From Variovorax paradoxus NBRC 15149 (lineage in GTDB: Bacteria > Pseudomonadota > Gammaproteobacteria > Burkholderiales > Burkholderiaceae_C), in contig NZ_BCUT01000005.1 of NCBI RefSeq assembly GCF_001591365.1, positions 434,001 to 498,000 on the forward strand: 64,000 nucleotides of DNA, given 5' to 3'. The position numbers and the translations under genes were made by a program. Positions 34,823-45,094 of this stretch are shown here, piece by piece. Below the pieces are notes generated by a model. It was not told the DNA's origin. It made no database searches and saw only the letters and a program-made list of their open reading frames with translations. Within the stretch, counting starts at the first letter, position 1. Every line of letters begins with the position of its first letter.

Positions 34823-35964
34823 GCGGCGGCCTTCGGTGAGTATTCGAGCGATTCAGGAATCGGCAGGTCGGCCGGCGTGCGCGGCGCTTCGCCGCCTTCG
34901 CTTTGCCAGCGCTTGAGCTGGTAGACCCAGGCCAGCACCTCGGCCACCGCGGTGTAGAGGCCGGCCGGGATCTCGTCGCCGAGCCGGGTGTGCTTGAAGA
35001 GCGCACGCGTGAGCGGCGGCGCCTCCAGGACCGCCACGTTGTTCTCGCGCGCGATCTCGCGGATGCGCGCGGCCATCAGGTCGCTGCCCTTGGCCACCAC
35101 GCGCGGCGCGCGCATGTCGTGGTCCACATACTTGAGCGCCACCGCAAAGTGCGTGGGGTTGGTCACCACGATGTCGGCCTTGGGCACCTCGGACATCATC
35201 CGCCGGCGCGCCATCTGCTGCTGCTGGCGGCGGATCTGCGCCTTGATGTGCGGATCGCCCTCGCTCTCCTTGTGTTCCTGGCGCAGGTCTTCGCGCGACA
35301 TGCGCAGCTTGCGGTGGTAGCTCCACAGCTGGTAGGGAACGTCGACCAGCGCCACCAGGAACAGCGCGGAGGCGATCAGCGCGCAGTTGTGCGCCACCAG
35401 CACGATCATCTGCGGCAGCGCGGCGCGCTCCGATTGCGCCATCAGCGCGGAGACCTCGTCCACGTTGCCCATGATCACCAGCCAGGCCACGCCGCCGATC
35501 AGCAGCGACTTGGCCAGCGCCTTGAACAGCTCCGACAGCGCCTGCGCCGAAAACATGCGGCCCACGCCGGCCACCGGGTCGAGCTTGCTGAACTTGGGCG
35601 CCAGGGCCTTGGCCGAGAGCAGCCAGCCGCCGAGCATCAGCGGCGCCGCCACGGCCGCCACCAGCATCATGCCGAACAGCGGCACGAGCGCGAGCAGCGC
35701 CTGCTGGCCCATGAGCCCGGCACGCGCCAGCATGTGGGAAGGGTCGAACGCCGCGGCCCGGTCGAAGTGCAGGCCCTGGGCCAGTGCGCCGCGCAGGGTG
35801 GCGCCGAGCGAATCGGCCGTGAGCCACAGGCCGGCCACGGCGGTGCCCAGCAGCACGAAGGTCGCCAATTCGCGCGACCGCGCCACGTCCCCTTGCTCGC
35901 GGGCCTTTTCGAGGCGCTGCGGTGAGGCGGGTTCGGTTTTTTCGAGGTCGCTTTCTTCAGCCAT
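34819..35964 (-). CDS. flhB: Flagellar export switch protein FlhB
   Basis: FlhB sets export specificity and cleaves itself when the hook is finished. The product is 381 residues: four membrane segments (about 32-52, 88-115, 142-165, 184-205), then the cytoplasmic domain with the autocleavage motif NPTH at 269-272 (VVTNPTHFAVALKY). The extreme C-terminal tail is Pro/Ala-rich. It is the first gene of flhBAFG-fliA; the 125-base gap before it must hold the operon's promoter. The short homologue at 14.66 kb resembles only the part after NPTH. Confidence 0.97.
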   Translation of the reverse strand: MAEESDLEKTEPASPQRLEKAREQGDVARSRELATFVLLGTAVAGLWLTADSLGATLRGALAQGLHFDRAAAFDPSHMLARAGLMGQQALLALVPLFGMMLVAAVAAPLMLGGWLLSAKALAPKFSKLDPVAGVGRMFSAQALSELFKALAKSLLIGGVAWLVIMGNVDEVSALMAQSERAALPQMIVLVAHNCALIASALFLVALVDVPYQLWSYHRKLRMSREDLRQEHKESEGDPHIKAQIRRQQQQMARRRMMSEVPKADIVVTNPTHFAVALKYVDHDMRAPRVVAKGSDLMAARIREIARENNVAVLEAPPLTRALFKHTRLGDEIPAGLYTAVAEVLAWVYQLKRWQSEGGEAPRTPADLPIPESLEYSPKAAA

Positions 35965-36089
35965 TGATGCTCCGGGCGAGCGTTGGCGTCAGCACGCCTG
36001 CTCATGGCTGATTGTTGGTTTGGGAGCCTCCGGACAATTGATCGATCAGCGCGGGCATTCGCCCGCTGCTTGGACGATCGGTGCGGCGC

Positions 36090-38531
36090 CTAGGCGGCGG
36101 GGGTGGCGGCCGGGCCGGCGCCGTCCGCGGCATCCGGCGCGGGTGCGGACGCAGGCACTGGCGCGGGCGCAGGCGGCGCCGCATACGGCACCAGCGGCAG
36201 CTGCTCCGCATCCAGGCGCTCCAGGATGGTGAACAGCAGGTCGCTGCGCACGCTGCCTGCCAGCCGCGGGCTCGGCACATAGGCAATGGCCTGGAAGATC
36301 AGCAGCCCGCCCTCGATGCCTTCGAGCGTGAGCGAAGGCGCCGGCGTTTCCAGCACGCTCTCGTGTGCGCGGCAGGCGTCCAGGATGAGTTCGCGCACGC
36401 GCTGCGCGTGGGTGGTCAGCGGCATCGGCAGGCGGATCAGCACCCGGCCCTCCGCGTTGGTCAGCGTCATGTTGCGCACGGTCTTCGTGATGAACTCGGA
36501 GTTCGGCACGATCACCGTCGAGCGGTCGCCGAGTTGGATCTCCGTGGCCCGCACGTTGATGCGCCGCACGTCGCCCTCGGTGGTGCCCAGCACCACCCAG
36601 TCGCCCACCTTCACCGGCTGCTCGGCCAGCAGGATGAGGCCCGAGATGAAGTTCTGCACGATGGCCTGCAGGCCGAAGCCGATGCCCACCGACAGCGCGC
36701 TGGCCACCCACGCGATGCGCTCGATGCCGATGCCCAGCGCCGACAGCGAGAACGCGATCACCAGGATGCCGCCCACGTAGCCCAGCAGCGTGGTGATCGA
36801 GCTCTGCATGCCCGGCTCGAACTGCGTGCTGGGCAGGTAGCTGCGCGCGAGCCAGCGCTTGAACACCCTGAGCACGATGAAACCGATCACCGCCACCGCC
36901 ACGGCGCTCAGGATGGCGCCCGGCACCAGCTGGAACTCGCCCACCTTCACGCCGGTGCCGAATTTGCCGCTGCGCTGGAACACTTCGCTGGGCCCGGTGC
37001 CCAGCGGCGCCGCGAGCGCGATCAGCATGTAGAAGAACAGCGCCACCCGGCTCAGGCCCGAGAGCACGGTGGCCGCCTGGTCGAGCGTCTGCGGCGCCAG
37101 GCCGAAGCTCTTCTGCAGGCGCTGGCCGAAGGTGCTGCGCGACGACACGCCGGCCATGAACACGTCGTCGGCAAACTTGAACAGCACGTAGAAGGCGGCC
37201 GCGACGATGCCGCTCCAGGTGAGCTGCGAGGCCAGGAAGCTCGCGAGCGCCACGTAGCCCACCGCCACCAGCACCCAGATGGCCACCATCAGCACGCCGA
37301 TGCAGGCCACCAGCAGGCCCACCCACATCGGGCGCTCGGGCGGATCGGCGTCCGGCGTATCGGCGCGCATTGGCCGCAGGCGATGGAGCACCGCGCCCAC
37401 GAGCGCGGTGAGCACCAGCGCCGTGAGCACGTGCGTGGCCACCACGGCCGCAAAGCTGGCTTCCACCAGCGCGTTGATCTCCACCGGCGCCCAGGCCAGC
37501 GCCGCCACCGCCGCAACCAGCCAAGGCAGCGGCGCCAGGCGGGTGGCCATGGCGTCGGGAATCGGCGGCAGCCGCCACGATGGGCGGCTGGTGGCCAGCA
37601 GCCCGCGGCCCAGCCCGATGACGAAGGCCATGAACACCAGCGCCTGCGCCATCGAGCGCATCGCCTTGCGCGCCTGCGGCTCCCAGGTGGCGTATTCCTC
37701 GAGCACCCACACGAAGCCGTGCGCCGCCACGGCCACCAGCACCACGTGGCTCGCGACGATGGCAATCACCAGCAGCGAACGCCGCAGCCGGCCCGCCGGC
37801 AGCAGCCGCGCGGCGATCCGCGTCAGCAGGTGCTCGGCCACCCAGTTGCCGAGCACCGCGAGCAGCACTGCCAGGATCAGCGCCCAGAGCACCGCCATGC
37901 GGGGGCCTTGCTGCATGGCCTGCGAGAACCCGTCGCGCAGGTCGGAGGCCATGGCCTTCAGGCGCGCCAGGTCGCTCGGCCAGGCGTCCTGCAGATCGCC
38001 CCAGAACTCGCCGGTGAGCGGCGAGGGCGCGCGCTCGGTGATCTGCGCCTCGAACAGCGCGCGGCGCTGGGTCACCAGTTCGGCCGCGCGCTGCCGCACG
38101 TCGATGGCCAGCAGCCGTGCGAGCCGGATGTCGGCGTCCAGCGCGTTGCGCTCCTTCGTGAGGCGGGCGCGCTGGCGCGTGATGTCGGGGTCTTCGGTCG
38201 CGCCCGCGGCCGGCGGATTGCCGAGTTCGCCGAGGCGGGCGTTCAGGTCGGCCAGCTCGCCGGTGCGCGCGGCAACGAACTTGTCGGCCTGCGTGCCGAT
38301 GTCGCTGATCTGCGCGAGCAGTTGGCGCAGGTCCCCGGTGGAATCGGCATCGGTGCTGATCTTGTTGAACTGCTCGCGCAGCTCGGCCACCGTGGGTTCG
38401 GGCGCCGGGGCCGCGGCAGCCGCGGTGCTGCCGCCGACGCCGCTGGTGCCCGGCTGGGCCGTTGCGGCGCCGCACATCAGCAGCAGCAGGGCGGCCAGGC
38501 AAAAGGCAATCAGGCGGGGGATCGAACGCAT
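36090..38531 (-). CDS. Large MscS-family mechanosensitive channel with DUF3772
   Basis: This class of channel releases solutes under membrane tension. I start at MRSIPRLIAF (813 residues), which gives a clean signal peptide (1-25, ending ATAQ); in-frame ATGs at 38540, 38543 and 38555 are alternatives. The N-terminal periplasmic part is helical with coiled-coil character (DUF3772-like region about 135-190). About ten membrane segments follow, then the MscS pore and beta domain (about 600-700; GFGLQAIVQNFISGLILLAE, then VNVRATEIQLGDRSTVIVPN). The Ala/Pro-rich tail is long. It has no evident functional link to flhB. Confidence 0.88.
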   Translation of the reverse strand: MRSIPRLIAFCLAALLLLMCGAATAQPGTSGVGGSTAAAAAPAPEPTVAELREQFNKISTDADSTGDLRQLLAQISDIGTQADKFVAARTGELADLNARLGELGNPPAAGATEDPDITRQRARLTKERNALDADIRLARLLAIDVRQRAAELVTQRRALFEAQITERAPSPLTGEFWGDLQDAWPSDLARLKAMASDLRDGFSQAMQQGPRMAVLWALILAVLLAVLGNWVAEHLLTRIAARLLPAGRLRRSLLVIAIVASHVVLVAVAAHGFVWVLEEYATWEPQARKAMRSMAQALVFMAFVIGLGRGLLATSRPSWRLPPIPDAMATRLAPLPWLVAAVAALAWAPVEINALVEASFAAVVATHVLTALVLTALVGAVLHRLRPMRADTPDADPPERPMWVGLLVACIGVLMVAIWVLVAVGYVALASFLASQLTWSGIVAAAFYVLFKFADDVFMAGVSSRSTFGQRLQKSFGLAPQTLDQAATVLSGLSRVALFFYMLIALAAPLGTGPSEVFQRSGKFGTGVKVGEFQLVPGAILSAVAVAVIGFIVLRVFKRWLARSYLPSTQFEPGMQSSITTLLGYVGGILVIAFSLSALGIGIERIAWVASALSVGIGFGLQAIVQNFISGLILLAEQPVKVGDWVVLGTTEGDVRRINVRATEIQLGDRSTVIVPNSEFITKTVRNMTLTNAEGRVLIRLPMPLTTHAQRVRELILDACRAHESVLETPAPSLTLEGIEGGLLIFQAIAYVPSPRLAGSVRSDLLFTILERLDAEQLPLVPYAAPPAPAPVPASAPAPDAADGAGPAATPAA

Positions 38532-38617
38532 GGCTGCCATCATAGAAGGCGCCATTTGCGGCCCGCGGCGCGGGGCGTGACAGCGTGTGTCTGCCGGGCC
38601 GCGCCGGCGGGAAGCGG

Positions 38618-39367
38618 TCAACCGGCCGGGCTGAACAGGTCGACCCGGTCGGTGATGATGCCGTCGGTGCCCAGCTCGACGAGCCGCTCGGCGGCCCATT
38701 CGTCATTCACGGTGTAGCTCAGCGCGCGCATGCCCGCGCCTTGCACCTGCGCCACCGTGGCGGCGTCCCAGAGCGCGTGGTTGCAGACCACCGCGGCGCA
38801 GTCCAGGCCGGTGGCCGCGGCCAGCCAGCCGTCCCGCAGCGTGTCGAGCAGCAGCCCGCGCGGCAGCTCGGGCTGCACCGCCCTGGCGCCCGCGAGCGAT
38901 TCCATCTGGAACGAGGTGAGCAGCGGCGGTATGGCCGCGCCCTGCCACAGCCGGGCCGCGAGCCGCGCCACCGCTTCGCCGGTTTCGCGTTCGGTGCCCG
39001 GGGTGGGCTTGATCTCGATGTTGAGCAGGTGGCCGTTGGCCAGGCAGAAGCGCGCGAGGTTCTCGAGCGTGGCAAGCGGCTCGCCCGCGAAGGCGCGCGA
39101 ATGCCAGCCGCCGGCGTCGAGCTGAGCCAGCGCGCTCCAGGGCTGCGCACCGCCGGTGCCGCGGCCGTTGGTGGTGCGGTCGAGCGTGGCGTCGTGCATC
39201 AGAAAGGCCACGCCGTCGGCGCTGAGCTTCGCATCGCACTCGAACATGCGGTAGCCGTGCGCCGCGCCAAGGCGGAAGGCCGCCAGCGTGTTCTCGGGCG
39301 CCAGCTTGCCGGCGCCGCGGTGCGCGATCCAGCGCGGATAGGGCCAGGGCTTCATCCGTGCCGGCAT
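38618..39367 (-). CDS. ugpQ: Glycerophosphodiester phosphodiesterase
   Basis: UgpQ hydrolyses glycerophosphodiesters to glycerol-3-phosphate and an alcohol, in the cytoplasm. The product is 249 residues. The catalytic HRGAGKLAPENTLAAF (about 16-31) carries the His, Arg and Glu of the GDPD family; FECDAKLSADGVAFLMHD (about 42-59) gives the metal ligands and second His. IEIKP follows near 118. It is the last gene of ugpB-A-E-C-Q, beginning 2 bases after ugpC. MPARMKP and MKP starts are both possible. Confidence 0.95.
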   Translation of the reverse strand: MPARMKPWPYPRWIAHRGAGKLAPENTLAAFRLGAAHGYRMFECDAKLSADGVAFLMHDATLDRTTNGRGTGGAQPWSALAQLDAGGWHSRAFAGEPLATLENLARFCLANGHLLNIEIKPTPGTERETGEAVARLAARLWQGAAIPPLLTSFQMESLAGARAVQPELPRGLLLDTLRDGWLAAATGLDCAAVVCNHALWDAATVAQVQGAGMRALSYTVNDEWAAERLVELGTDGIITDRVDLFSPAG

Positions 39368-39369
39368 CG

Positions 39370-40377
<1,008 letters not shown>

Positions 40378-40400
40378 TGTGTCGTTTGCTTCTTTGTCGG

Positions 40401-41249
40401 TTACTTCTCGGTGTCCACGAGGCCCTTGACGAACCAGCGCTGCATCACCACCACCACGATGGCCGGTGGCACCAGCGCGAGGATGGCCGTGGCCATCACC
40501 AGGTTCCAGTCCACTGCGGCGTCGCCCGAGGCGATCATTCGCTTGATGCCGATCACCACCGGATACATGTCCTCGCTGGTGGTGGCCAGCAGCGGCCACA
40601 GGTACTGGTTCCAGCCGTAGATGAACTGGATCACGAACAGTGCCGCGATCGATGTCTGGGACAGCGGCACCAGGATGTCCTTGAAGAAGCGCATCGGCCC
40701 CGCGCCGTCCATGCGGGCTGCTTCCACCAGTTCATCGGGCACGCTCAGGAAGAACTGCCGGAACAGGAAGGTGGCAGTGGCCGAGGCAATCAGCGGTACC
40801 GTCAACCCCGCATAGGTGTTGAGCATGTGGAGGTCGGCCAGCACCTTGTAGGTTGGCAGGATGCGCACCTCGACCGGCAGCATCAGGGTCACGAAGATCA
40901 TCCAGAAGACGATCTTCTTGAACGGAAAGCGGAAGTACACGATCGCGAAGGCCGACAGCAGCGAGATTGCGATCTTGCCAAGGCTGATGACCAGTGCCGT
41001 GACCAGGCTGATCCACATCATCCGCCCCACCACCACGCGCGCGCCCTGGGTGTCGGCGCCGAGCAGGGCGGAGCTGTAGTTCTCGAACATGTGGCCGCCC
41101 GGCAGGAGCGGCATGGGCACCCGCAGGATCGCGTCGCGGGTATGGGTGGACGCGATGAAAGCCAGGTAGATGGGGAAGGCCACGATGGCAATGCCCAGGA
41201 GCAGCACCGCATGCGACAGGACCGTGAGGCCGGGGCGGCGTTCAACCAT
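40401..41249 (-). CDS. ugpE: Glycerol-3-phosphate ABC transporter permease UgpE
   Basis: UgpE is one of the two membrane-spanning subunits. The product is 282 residues with six membrane segments, starting LTVLSHAVLLLGIAIVAFPI. The cytoplasmic EAA loop, which docks UgpC, reads VEAARMDGAGPMRFFKDIL (about 188-206). It lies between ugpA and ugpC on the minus strand, with 51 bases to ugpA and 23 to ugpC. Sugar permeases have the same architecture; the neighbouring ugpQ makes the glycerophosphodiester assignment the better one. Confidence 0.93.
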   Translation of the reverse strand: MVERRPGLTVLSHAVLLLGIAIVAFPIYLAFIASTHTRDAILRVPMPLLPGGHMFENYSSALLGADTQGARVVVGRMMWISLVTALVISLGKIAISLLSAFAIVYFRFPFKKIVFWMIFVTLMLPVEVRILPTYKVLADLHMLNTYAGLTVPLIASATATFLFRQFFLSVPDELVEAARMDGAGPMRFFKDILVPLSQTSIAALFVIQFIYGWNQYLWPLLATTSEDMYPVVIGIKRMIASGDAAVDWNLVMATAILALVPPAIVVVVMQRWFVKGLVDTEK

Positions 41250-41300
41250 GGTGAGGCCTCAGGGAAAGGGCGAGGGAAGAGGCGGAGGAATAGGCGGTCA

Positions 41301-42182
41301 TCAGTACTGGACCTTCTTTTCGACGTAGCGGAACTGGATCACGGTCAGCACGACAACGATCATCATCAGCACCACCGACTGCGCAGCCGAGCCGCCCAGG
41401 TCCAGCGCCTTGAAGCCGTCGTGCCAGACCTTGTAGACCAGGATGGCGGTGTCGCGCCCCGGCCCGCCTTCGGTGGTCGCATGCACGATCGCGAAGGTGT
41501 CGAAGAAGGCGTACACCACGTTGATCACCAGCAGGAAGAAGGTGGTGGGCGACAGCAGCGGGAACTGGATCGTGAGAAAGCGCCGCAGCGGCCCGGCGCC
41601 GTCGATGGCGGCGGCCTCGATCAGCGATTTGGGAATGGACTGCAGGCCCGCCAGGAAGAACAGGAAGTTGTAGGAAATCTGCTTCCAGACGGCAGCCACC
41701 ACGATCAGCGCGAGGGCGTGGTTGGAGTTGAGCAGGTGGTTCCAGTCCATGCCCATGTAGTGCAGAAAGTACGACACCACGCCGATGCTGGGCGAGAACA
41801 TGAAAACCCACAGCACGCCCGCGATGGCCGGCGCCACGGCGTAGGGGATGATCAGGAAGGTCTTGTAGACCAGGCTCCCGCGCAGGATGCGGTCGGCGAA
41901 GATGGCCAGCATCAATGACAGTGCAATACCGCTGCCAGCCACCAGAACAGAAAAGAGCGCCGTGACCTTGAAGGACTCGATGTAGGCCGGGTCGTCGAAC
42001 AAGGTCTGGAAGTTCTCCAGGCCGACGAAGACGGAGGATGTGCCGAAGGCGTCCTCCGTCTGCATGGATTGCCAGATGGCCTGGCTCGCCGGCCAGAAGA
42101 AGAACACCAGGATCACCGCCATCTGCGGCGCGATCAGCAGCCAGGGCAGCCAGGCAGATCGAAAGAGGACGCGTTTTTCCAT
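41301..42182 (-). CDS. ugpA: Glycerol-3-phosphate ABC transporter permease UgpA
   Basis: UgpA pairs with UgpE to form the channel. The 293-residue protein has six membrane segments (first at about 12-30, LLIAPQMAVILVFFFWPA) and the EAA loop IEAAAIDGAGPLRRFLTIQF (about 187-206). It starts 113 bases after ugpB, with two stem-loops in between, one of them terminator-like. That gap probably lowers permease expression relative to the binding protein, as in many importers of this type. Confidence 0.93.
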   Translation of the reverse strand: MEKRVLFRSAWLPWLLIAPQMAVILVFFFWPASQAIWQSMQTEDAFGTSSVFVGLENFQTLFDDPAYIESFKVTALFSVLVAGSGIALSLMLAIFADRILRGSLVYKTFLIIPYAVAPAIAGVLWVFMFSPSIGVVSYFLHYMGMDWNHLLNSNHALALIVVAAVWKQISYNFLFFLAGLQSIPKSLIEAAAIDGAGPLRRFLTIQFPLLSPTTFFLLVINVVYAFFDTFAIVHATTEGGPGRDTAILVYKVWHDGFKALDLGGSAAQSVVLMMIVVVLTVIQFRYVEKKVQY

Positions 42183-42204
42183 GGAAGTTAGAACATTGGC
42201 TCGG

Positions 42205-42235
42205 AAAAAGAAGAACCCACCGGCCCTGCGGTGGG
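42205..42235 (-). terminator. Terminator-like hairpin after ugpB
   Basis: Read on the minus strand, CCCACCG (42235-42229) pairs with CGGTGGG (42222-42216) around a 6-base loop. It is followed by a T-rich stretch complementary to the A-rich bases 42205-42215. It ends 23 bases before the ugpA start. It would partly stop transcription after ugpB, making more binding protein than permease. It works together with the larger stem-loop just upstream. Confidence 0.72.
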
Positions 42236-42259
42236 CGCGGCGGGTTGCGAGTGTAGTGG

Positions 42260-42288
42260 GTGAGGCGCCGCAGATGCCGGCGCCTCAC
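42260..42288 (-). repeat. Perfect 11-base inverted repeat after ugpB
   Basis: GTGAGGCGCCG (42260-42270) and CGGCGCCTCAC (42278-42288) form a perfect 11-base stem with a 7-base loop, starting just after the ugpB stop. No T run follows directly, so it is more likely an mRNA 3' stabiliser than a simple terminator. A second, terminator-like hairpin lies 25 bases further on. Confidence 0.7.
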
Positions 42289-42295
42289 ACCCGGC

Positions 42296-43609
42296 TCAGC
42301 CCTTGTTTGCCTTCTGGAAGCGCTCGAGTTGCTCGTCGCCGCGCTTGACGGCGGCGTCGAGTGCCTCCTTGGCGGTCTTCTTGCCGCTCCAGATCTGCTC
42401 GGTCTCCTCGTCGATGATGGTGCGGATCTGCACGAAGCTGCCCAGGCGCACGCCGCGCGACTTGTCGGTGGTCTTGCGGATCATTTGCGTCACTGCCACG
42501 TCGGTGCCCGGGTTTTCCTTGTAGAAGCCCGAAGCATCGGTCAGCTTGTAGGCCGCCGTGGTGATGGGCAGGTAGCCGGTGCGCTTGTGGCTTTCGGATT
42601 GCACCTTGGTGTCGGACAGGAAGGTGAAGAAGCTGGCCACGCCCTTGTAGTGGTCGGCCGGCTTGCCGGACATGACCCACAGGCTGGCGCCGCCGATCAC
42701 GGTGTTTTGCGGGGCGCCCTTCACGTCGGGGTAGTAGGGCATGGTGGAGATGCCGTACTTGAACTTGGCGTCCTTGGCCACGCGTGCGTACAGGCCCGAC
42801 GAGCCGGTCATCATTGCGCATTCGCCCGAGGGGAAGGCGGCGTCGGCCGTGTTGTTGCGGCCCTTGTAGACGAAGGTGCCGTCCTTCGACATCTTGGCCA
42901 GGTTCTCGAAATGGCGCACCTGCAGCGGCGAATTGAAGGCCAGGCGTGCCGAGGTGCCGCCAAAGCCGTTGTTCTGCGTGGCATACAGGGTGTTGTGCCA
43001 GGCCGAGAAGCTTTCGAGCTGGGTCCAGCTCATCCAGCTCGTGGTGAAGGGGCACTTGTGGCCGCTGGCCTTGAGCTTGTCGGCTGCGGCGATCACCTCG
43101 GGCCAGGTGGTGGGAGCCTTCTCCGGATCGAGGCCGGCCGCCTTGAAGGCATCCTTGTTGTAGTAGAAGATGGTCGTCGAGCTGTTGAACGGGAAGCTCA
43201 GCATCTGGCCGTTCGGCGCGGTGTAGTAGCCGGACACGGCGGGCACGTACACACTGGGGTCGAACTTGGCACCGCCCGAGGTCATCACCTCGCCCACCGG
43301 CTTGATGGCGCCCTTGGAAGCCATCATGGTGGCGGTGCCCACTTCGAACACCTGCAGGATGTCCGGCGCATTACCTGCGCGGAAGGCCGCGATGGCGGCG
43401 GTCATCGATTCGTCATACTGGCCCTTGTAGGTCGGCACGACCTTGAAGTCCTTCTGACTGGCGTTGTATTGCTTGGCGAGGTCGTTGACCCACTCGCCGA
43501 GCGGACCGCTCATCGAATGCCACCACTGGATCTCAGTCTGGGCATGTGCCACATTGAACAGCGTGGTGGCGGCCAGCGCCGATGCCAGCGCGAGCGTCTT
43601 GAATCGCAT
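42296..43609 (-). CDS. ugpB: Glycerol-3-phosphate-binding protein UgpB
   Basis: UgpB is the periplasmic binding protein that delivers glycerol-3-phosphate or its diesters. I start at MRFKTLALASAL (437 residues); the signal peptide ends at VAHAQ (cut near 23). The mature part is a family-1 extracellular solute-binding protein (IQWWHSMSGPLGEWVNDLAK at its start, FPSGECAMMTGSSGLYARVA in the middle). It is the first gene of ugpBAECQ. The 226 bases before it are shared with divergent serA. In other bacteria this operon responds to phosphate starvation; I could not define a Pho box here. Confidence 0.94.
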   Translation of the reverse strand: MRFKTLALASALAATTLFNVAHAQTEIQWWHSMSGPLGEWVNDLAKQYNASQKDFKVVPTYKGQYDESMTAAIAAFRAGNAPDILQVFEVGTATMMASKGAIKPVGEVMTSGGAKFDPSVYVPAVSGYYTAPNGQMLSFPFNSSTTIFYYNKDAFKAAGLDPEKAPTTWPEVIAAADKLKASGHKCPFTTSWMSWTQLESFSAWHNTLYATQNNGFGGTSARLAFNSPLQVRHFENLAKMSKDGTFVYKGRNNTADAAFPSGECAMMTGSSGLYARVAKDAKFKYGISTMPYYPDVKGAPQNTVIGGASLWVMSGKPADHYKGVASFFTFLSDTKVQSESHKRTGYLPITTAAYKLTDASGFYKENPGTDVAVTQMIRKTTDKSRGVRLGSFVQIRTIIDEETEQIWSGKKTAKEALDAAVKRGDEQLERFQKANKG

Positions 43610-43751
43610 GAAGACTCCTGATGGGAAAATGAAAGCGCGGATGCTAGGCCACGTGGATGACATGGCCGCGTCACATTTGCGCACGGAGTGTTGTTAATTT
43701 CCAATCGGGAAAACCCCTTTGGCGCAGGGCTTCCCACGGCGTGCGCGCCCT

Positions 43752-43770
43752 CATGCTGCGGCGCAGCATG
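43752..43770. repeat. Palindrome in the ugpB-serA intergenic region
   Basis: CATGCTGC (43752-43759) and GCAGCATG (43763-43770) form a perfect 8-base inverted repeat around GGC. TAGCAT follows at 43772-43777, a plausible -10 for serA about 60 bases before its ATG. The palindrome could be an operator or an early-transcript hairpin. No regulator can be named. Confidence 0.45.
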
Positions 43771-43835
43771 CTAGCATCGACCTCCCCTTTTTCGGCCTAG
43801 CCTGTTGCCGCGGCCGGGGCTTCCGCGAGTACGCC

Positions 43836-45068
43836 ATGAGCAGCAAAACCTCCCTCGAAAAAAGCCGGATCAAGTTCCTTCTGCTCGAGGGCATCCATCC
43901 TTCGGCGGTGGAGGTCCTGCGCGCCGCGGGCTACACCAACATCGAGTCGCTGCCGGGTGCGCTGCCCGATGCGGAGCTCAAAGCCAAGATCGCCGACGTC
44001 CACTTCCTGGGCATCCGCTCGCGCACGCAGCTCACGGCCGAGGTCTTCGCGGCCGCCCACAAGCTGGTGGCGGCGGGGTGCTTCTGCATCGGCACCAACC
44101 AGGTCGACCTGGAAGCCGCGCGCGAGCACGGCGTGGCGGTGTTCAACGCCCCGTATTCCAACACCCGCTCGGTGGCCGAGCTGGTGCTGGCCGAAGCCAT
44201 CCTGCTGTTGCGCGGCGTGCCCGAGAAGAGCGCGGTCGCCCACCGCGGCGGCTGGCTCAAGTCGGCCGAGAACGCCTTCGAGATCCGCGGCAAGACGCTG
44301 GGCATCGTGGGCTACGGCTCCATCGGCGCCCAGCTGTCGGTGCTGGCCGAGGCGCTGGGCATGAAGGTCGCCTTCTACGACGTGGTGACCAAGCTGCCCC
44401 TGGGTAATGCGCACCAGGTGCGCGAACTGCACCAGTTGCTGGCCCAGAGCGACATCGTGACCCTGCACGTGCCCGAGACGCAGGCCACCCAATGGATGAT
44501 CGATACGGCCGAAATCGCCGCCATGAAGCCGGGCGCCATCCTGATCAACGCCTCGCGCGGCACGGTCGTGCGGATCGAGCCGCTGGCCGAGGCGCTGAAG
44601 CAGAAGAAGCTGCTGGGCGCCGCGATCGACGTGTTCCCGGTCGAGCCGCGCAGCAACAAGGACGAGTTCCAGTCGCCGCTGCGCGGGCTGGACAACGTGA
44701 TCCTCACGCCCCACATCGGCGGCTCGACCATGGAGGCGCAGGCCAACATCGGCCTGGAGGTGGCGGAAAAGCTGGTGAAGTACAGCGACAACGGCACCTC
44801 GACCTCGTCGGTCAACTTTCCCGAGGTGGCGCTGCCGGCCCACCCCGGCAAGCACCGGCTGCTGCACATCCACCGCAACGTGCCCGGCGTGCTGTCGGAG
44901 ATCAACAAGATCTTCTCGGACAACAACATCAACATCTCCTCGCAGTTCCTGCAGACCAACGAGAAGATCGGCTACGTGGTGATGGACATCGACGCCGCGT
45001 ATTCCGACCTGGCGCTGGAAAAGCTGGCCAAGGTGAACGGCACGATCCGCAGCCGCGTGCTGTTCTGA
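43836..45068 (+). CDS. serA: D-3-phosphoglycerate dehydrogenase SerA
   Basis: SerA catalyses the first step of serine synthesis, oxidising 3-phosphoglycerate with NAD. The product is 410 residues, the size of the E. coli enzyme. The substrate domain contains GIRSRTQLTAEV, the Rossmann motif is GKTLGIVGYGSIGAQL (about 151-166), and catalytic His is in TPHIGGSTMEAQ (about 291). A C-terminal ACT domain (about 338-410, VPGVLSEINKIFSDNNINI) binds serine for feedback inhibition. It stands alone, divergent from ugpB, and ends just before a GC-rich repeat element. Confidence 0.96.
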   Translation: MSSKTSLEKSRIKFLLLEGIHPSAVEVLRAAGYTNIESLPGALPDAELKAKIADVHFLGIRSRTQLTAEVFAAAHKLVAAGCFCIGTNQVDLEAAREHGVAVFNAPYSNTRSVAELVLAEAILLLRGVPEKSAVAHRGGWLKSAENAFEIRGKTLGIVGYGSIGAQLSVLAEALGMKVAFYDVVTKLPLGNAHQVRELHQLLAQSDIVTLHVPETQATQWMIDTAEIAAMKPGAILINASRGTVVRIEPLAEALKQKKLLGAAIDVFPVEPRSNKDEFQSPLRGLDNVILTPHIGGSTMEAQANIGLEVAEKLVKYSDNGTSTSSVNFPEVALPAHPGKHRLLHIHRNVPGVLSEINKIFSDNNINISSQFLQTNEKIGYVVMDIDAAYSDLALEKLAKVNGTIRSRVLF

Positions 45069-45094
45069 ACCCTGAACCAAGCGCCTCCGTCTTG

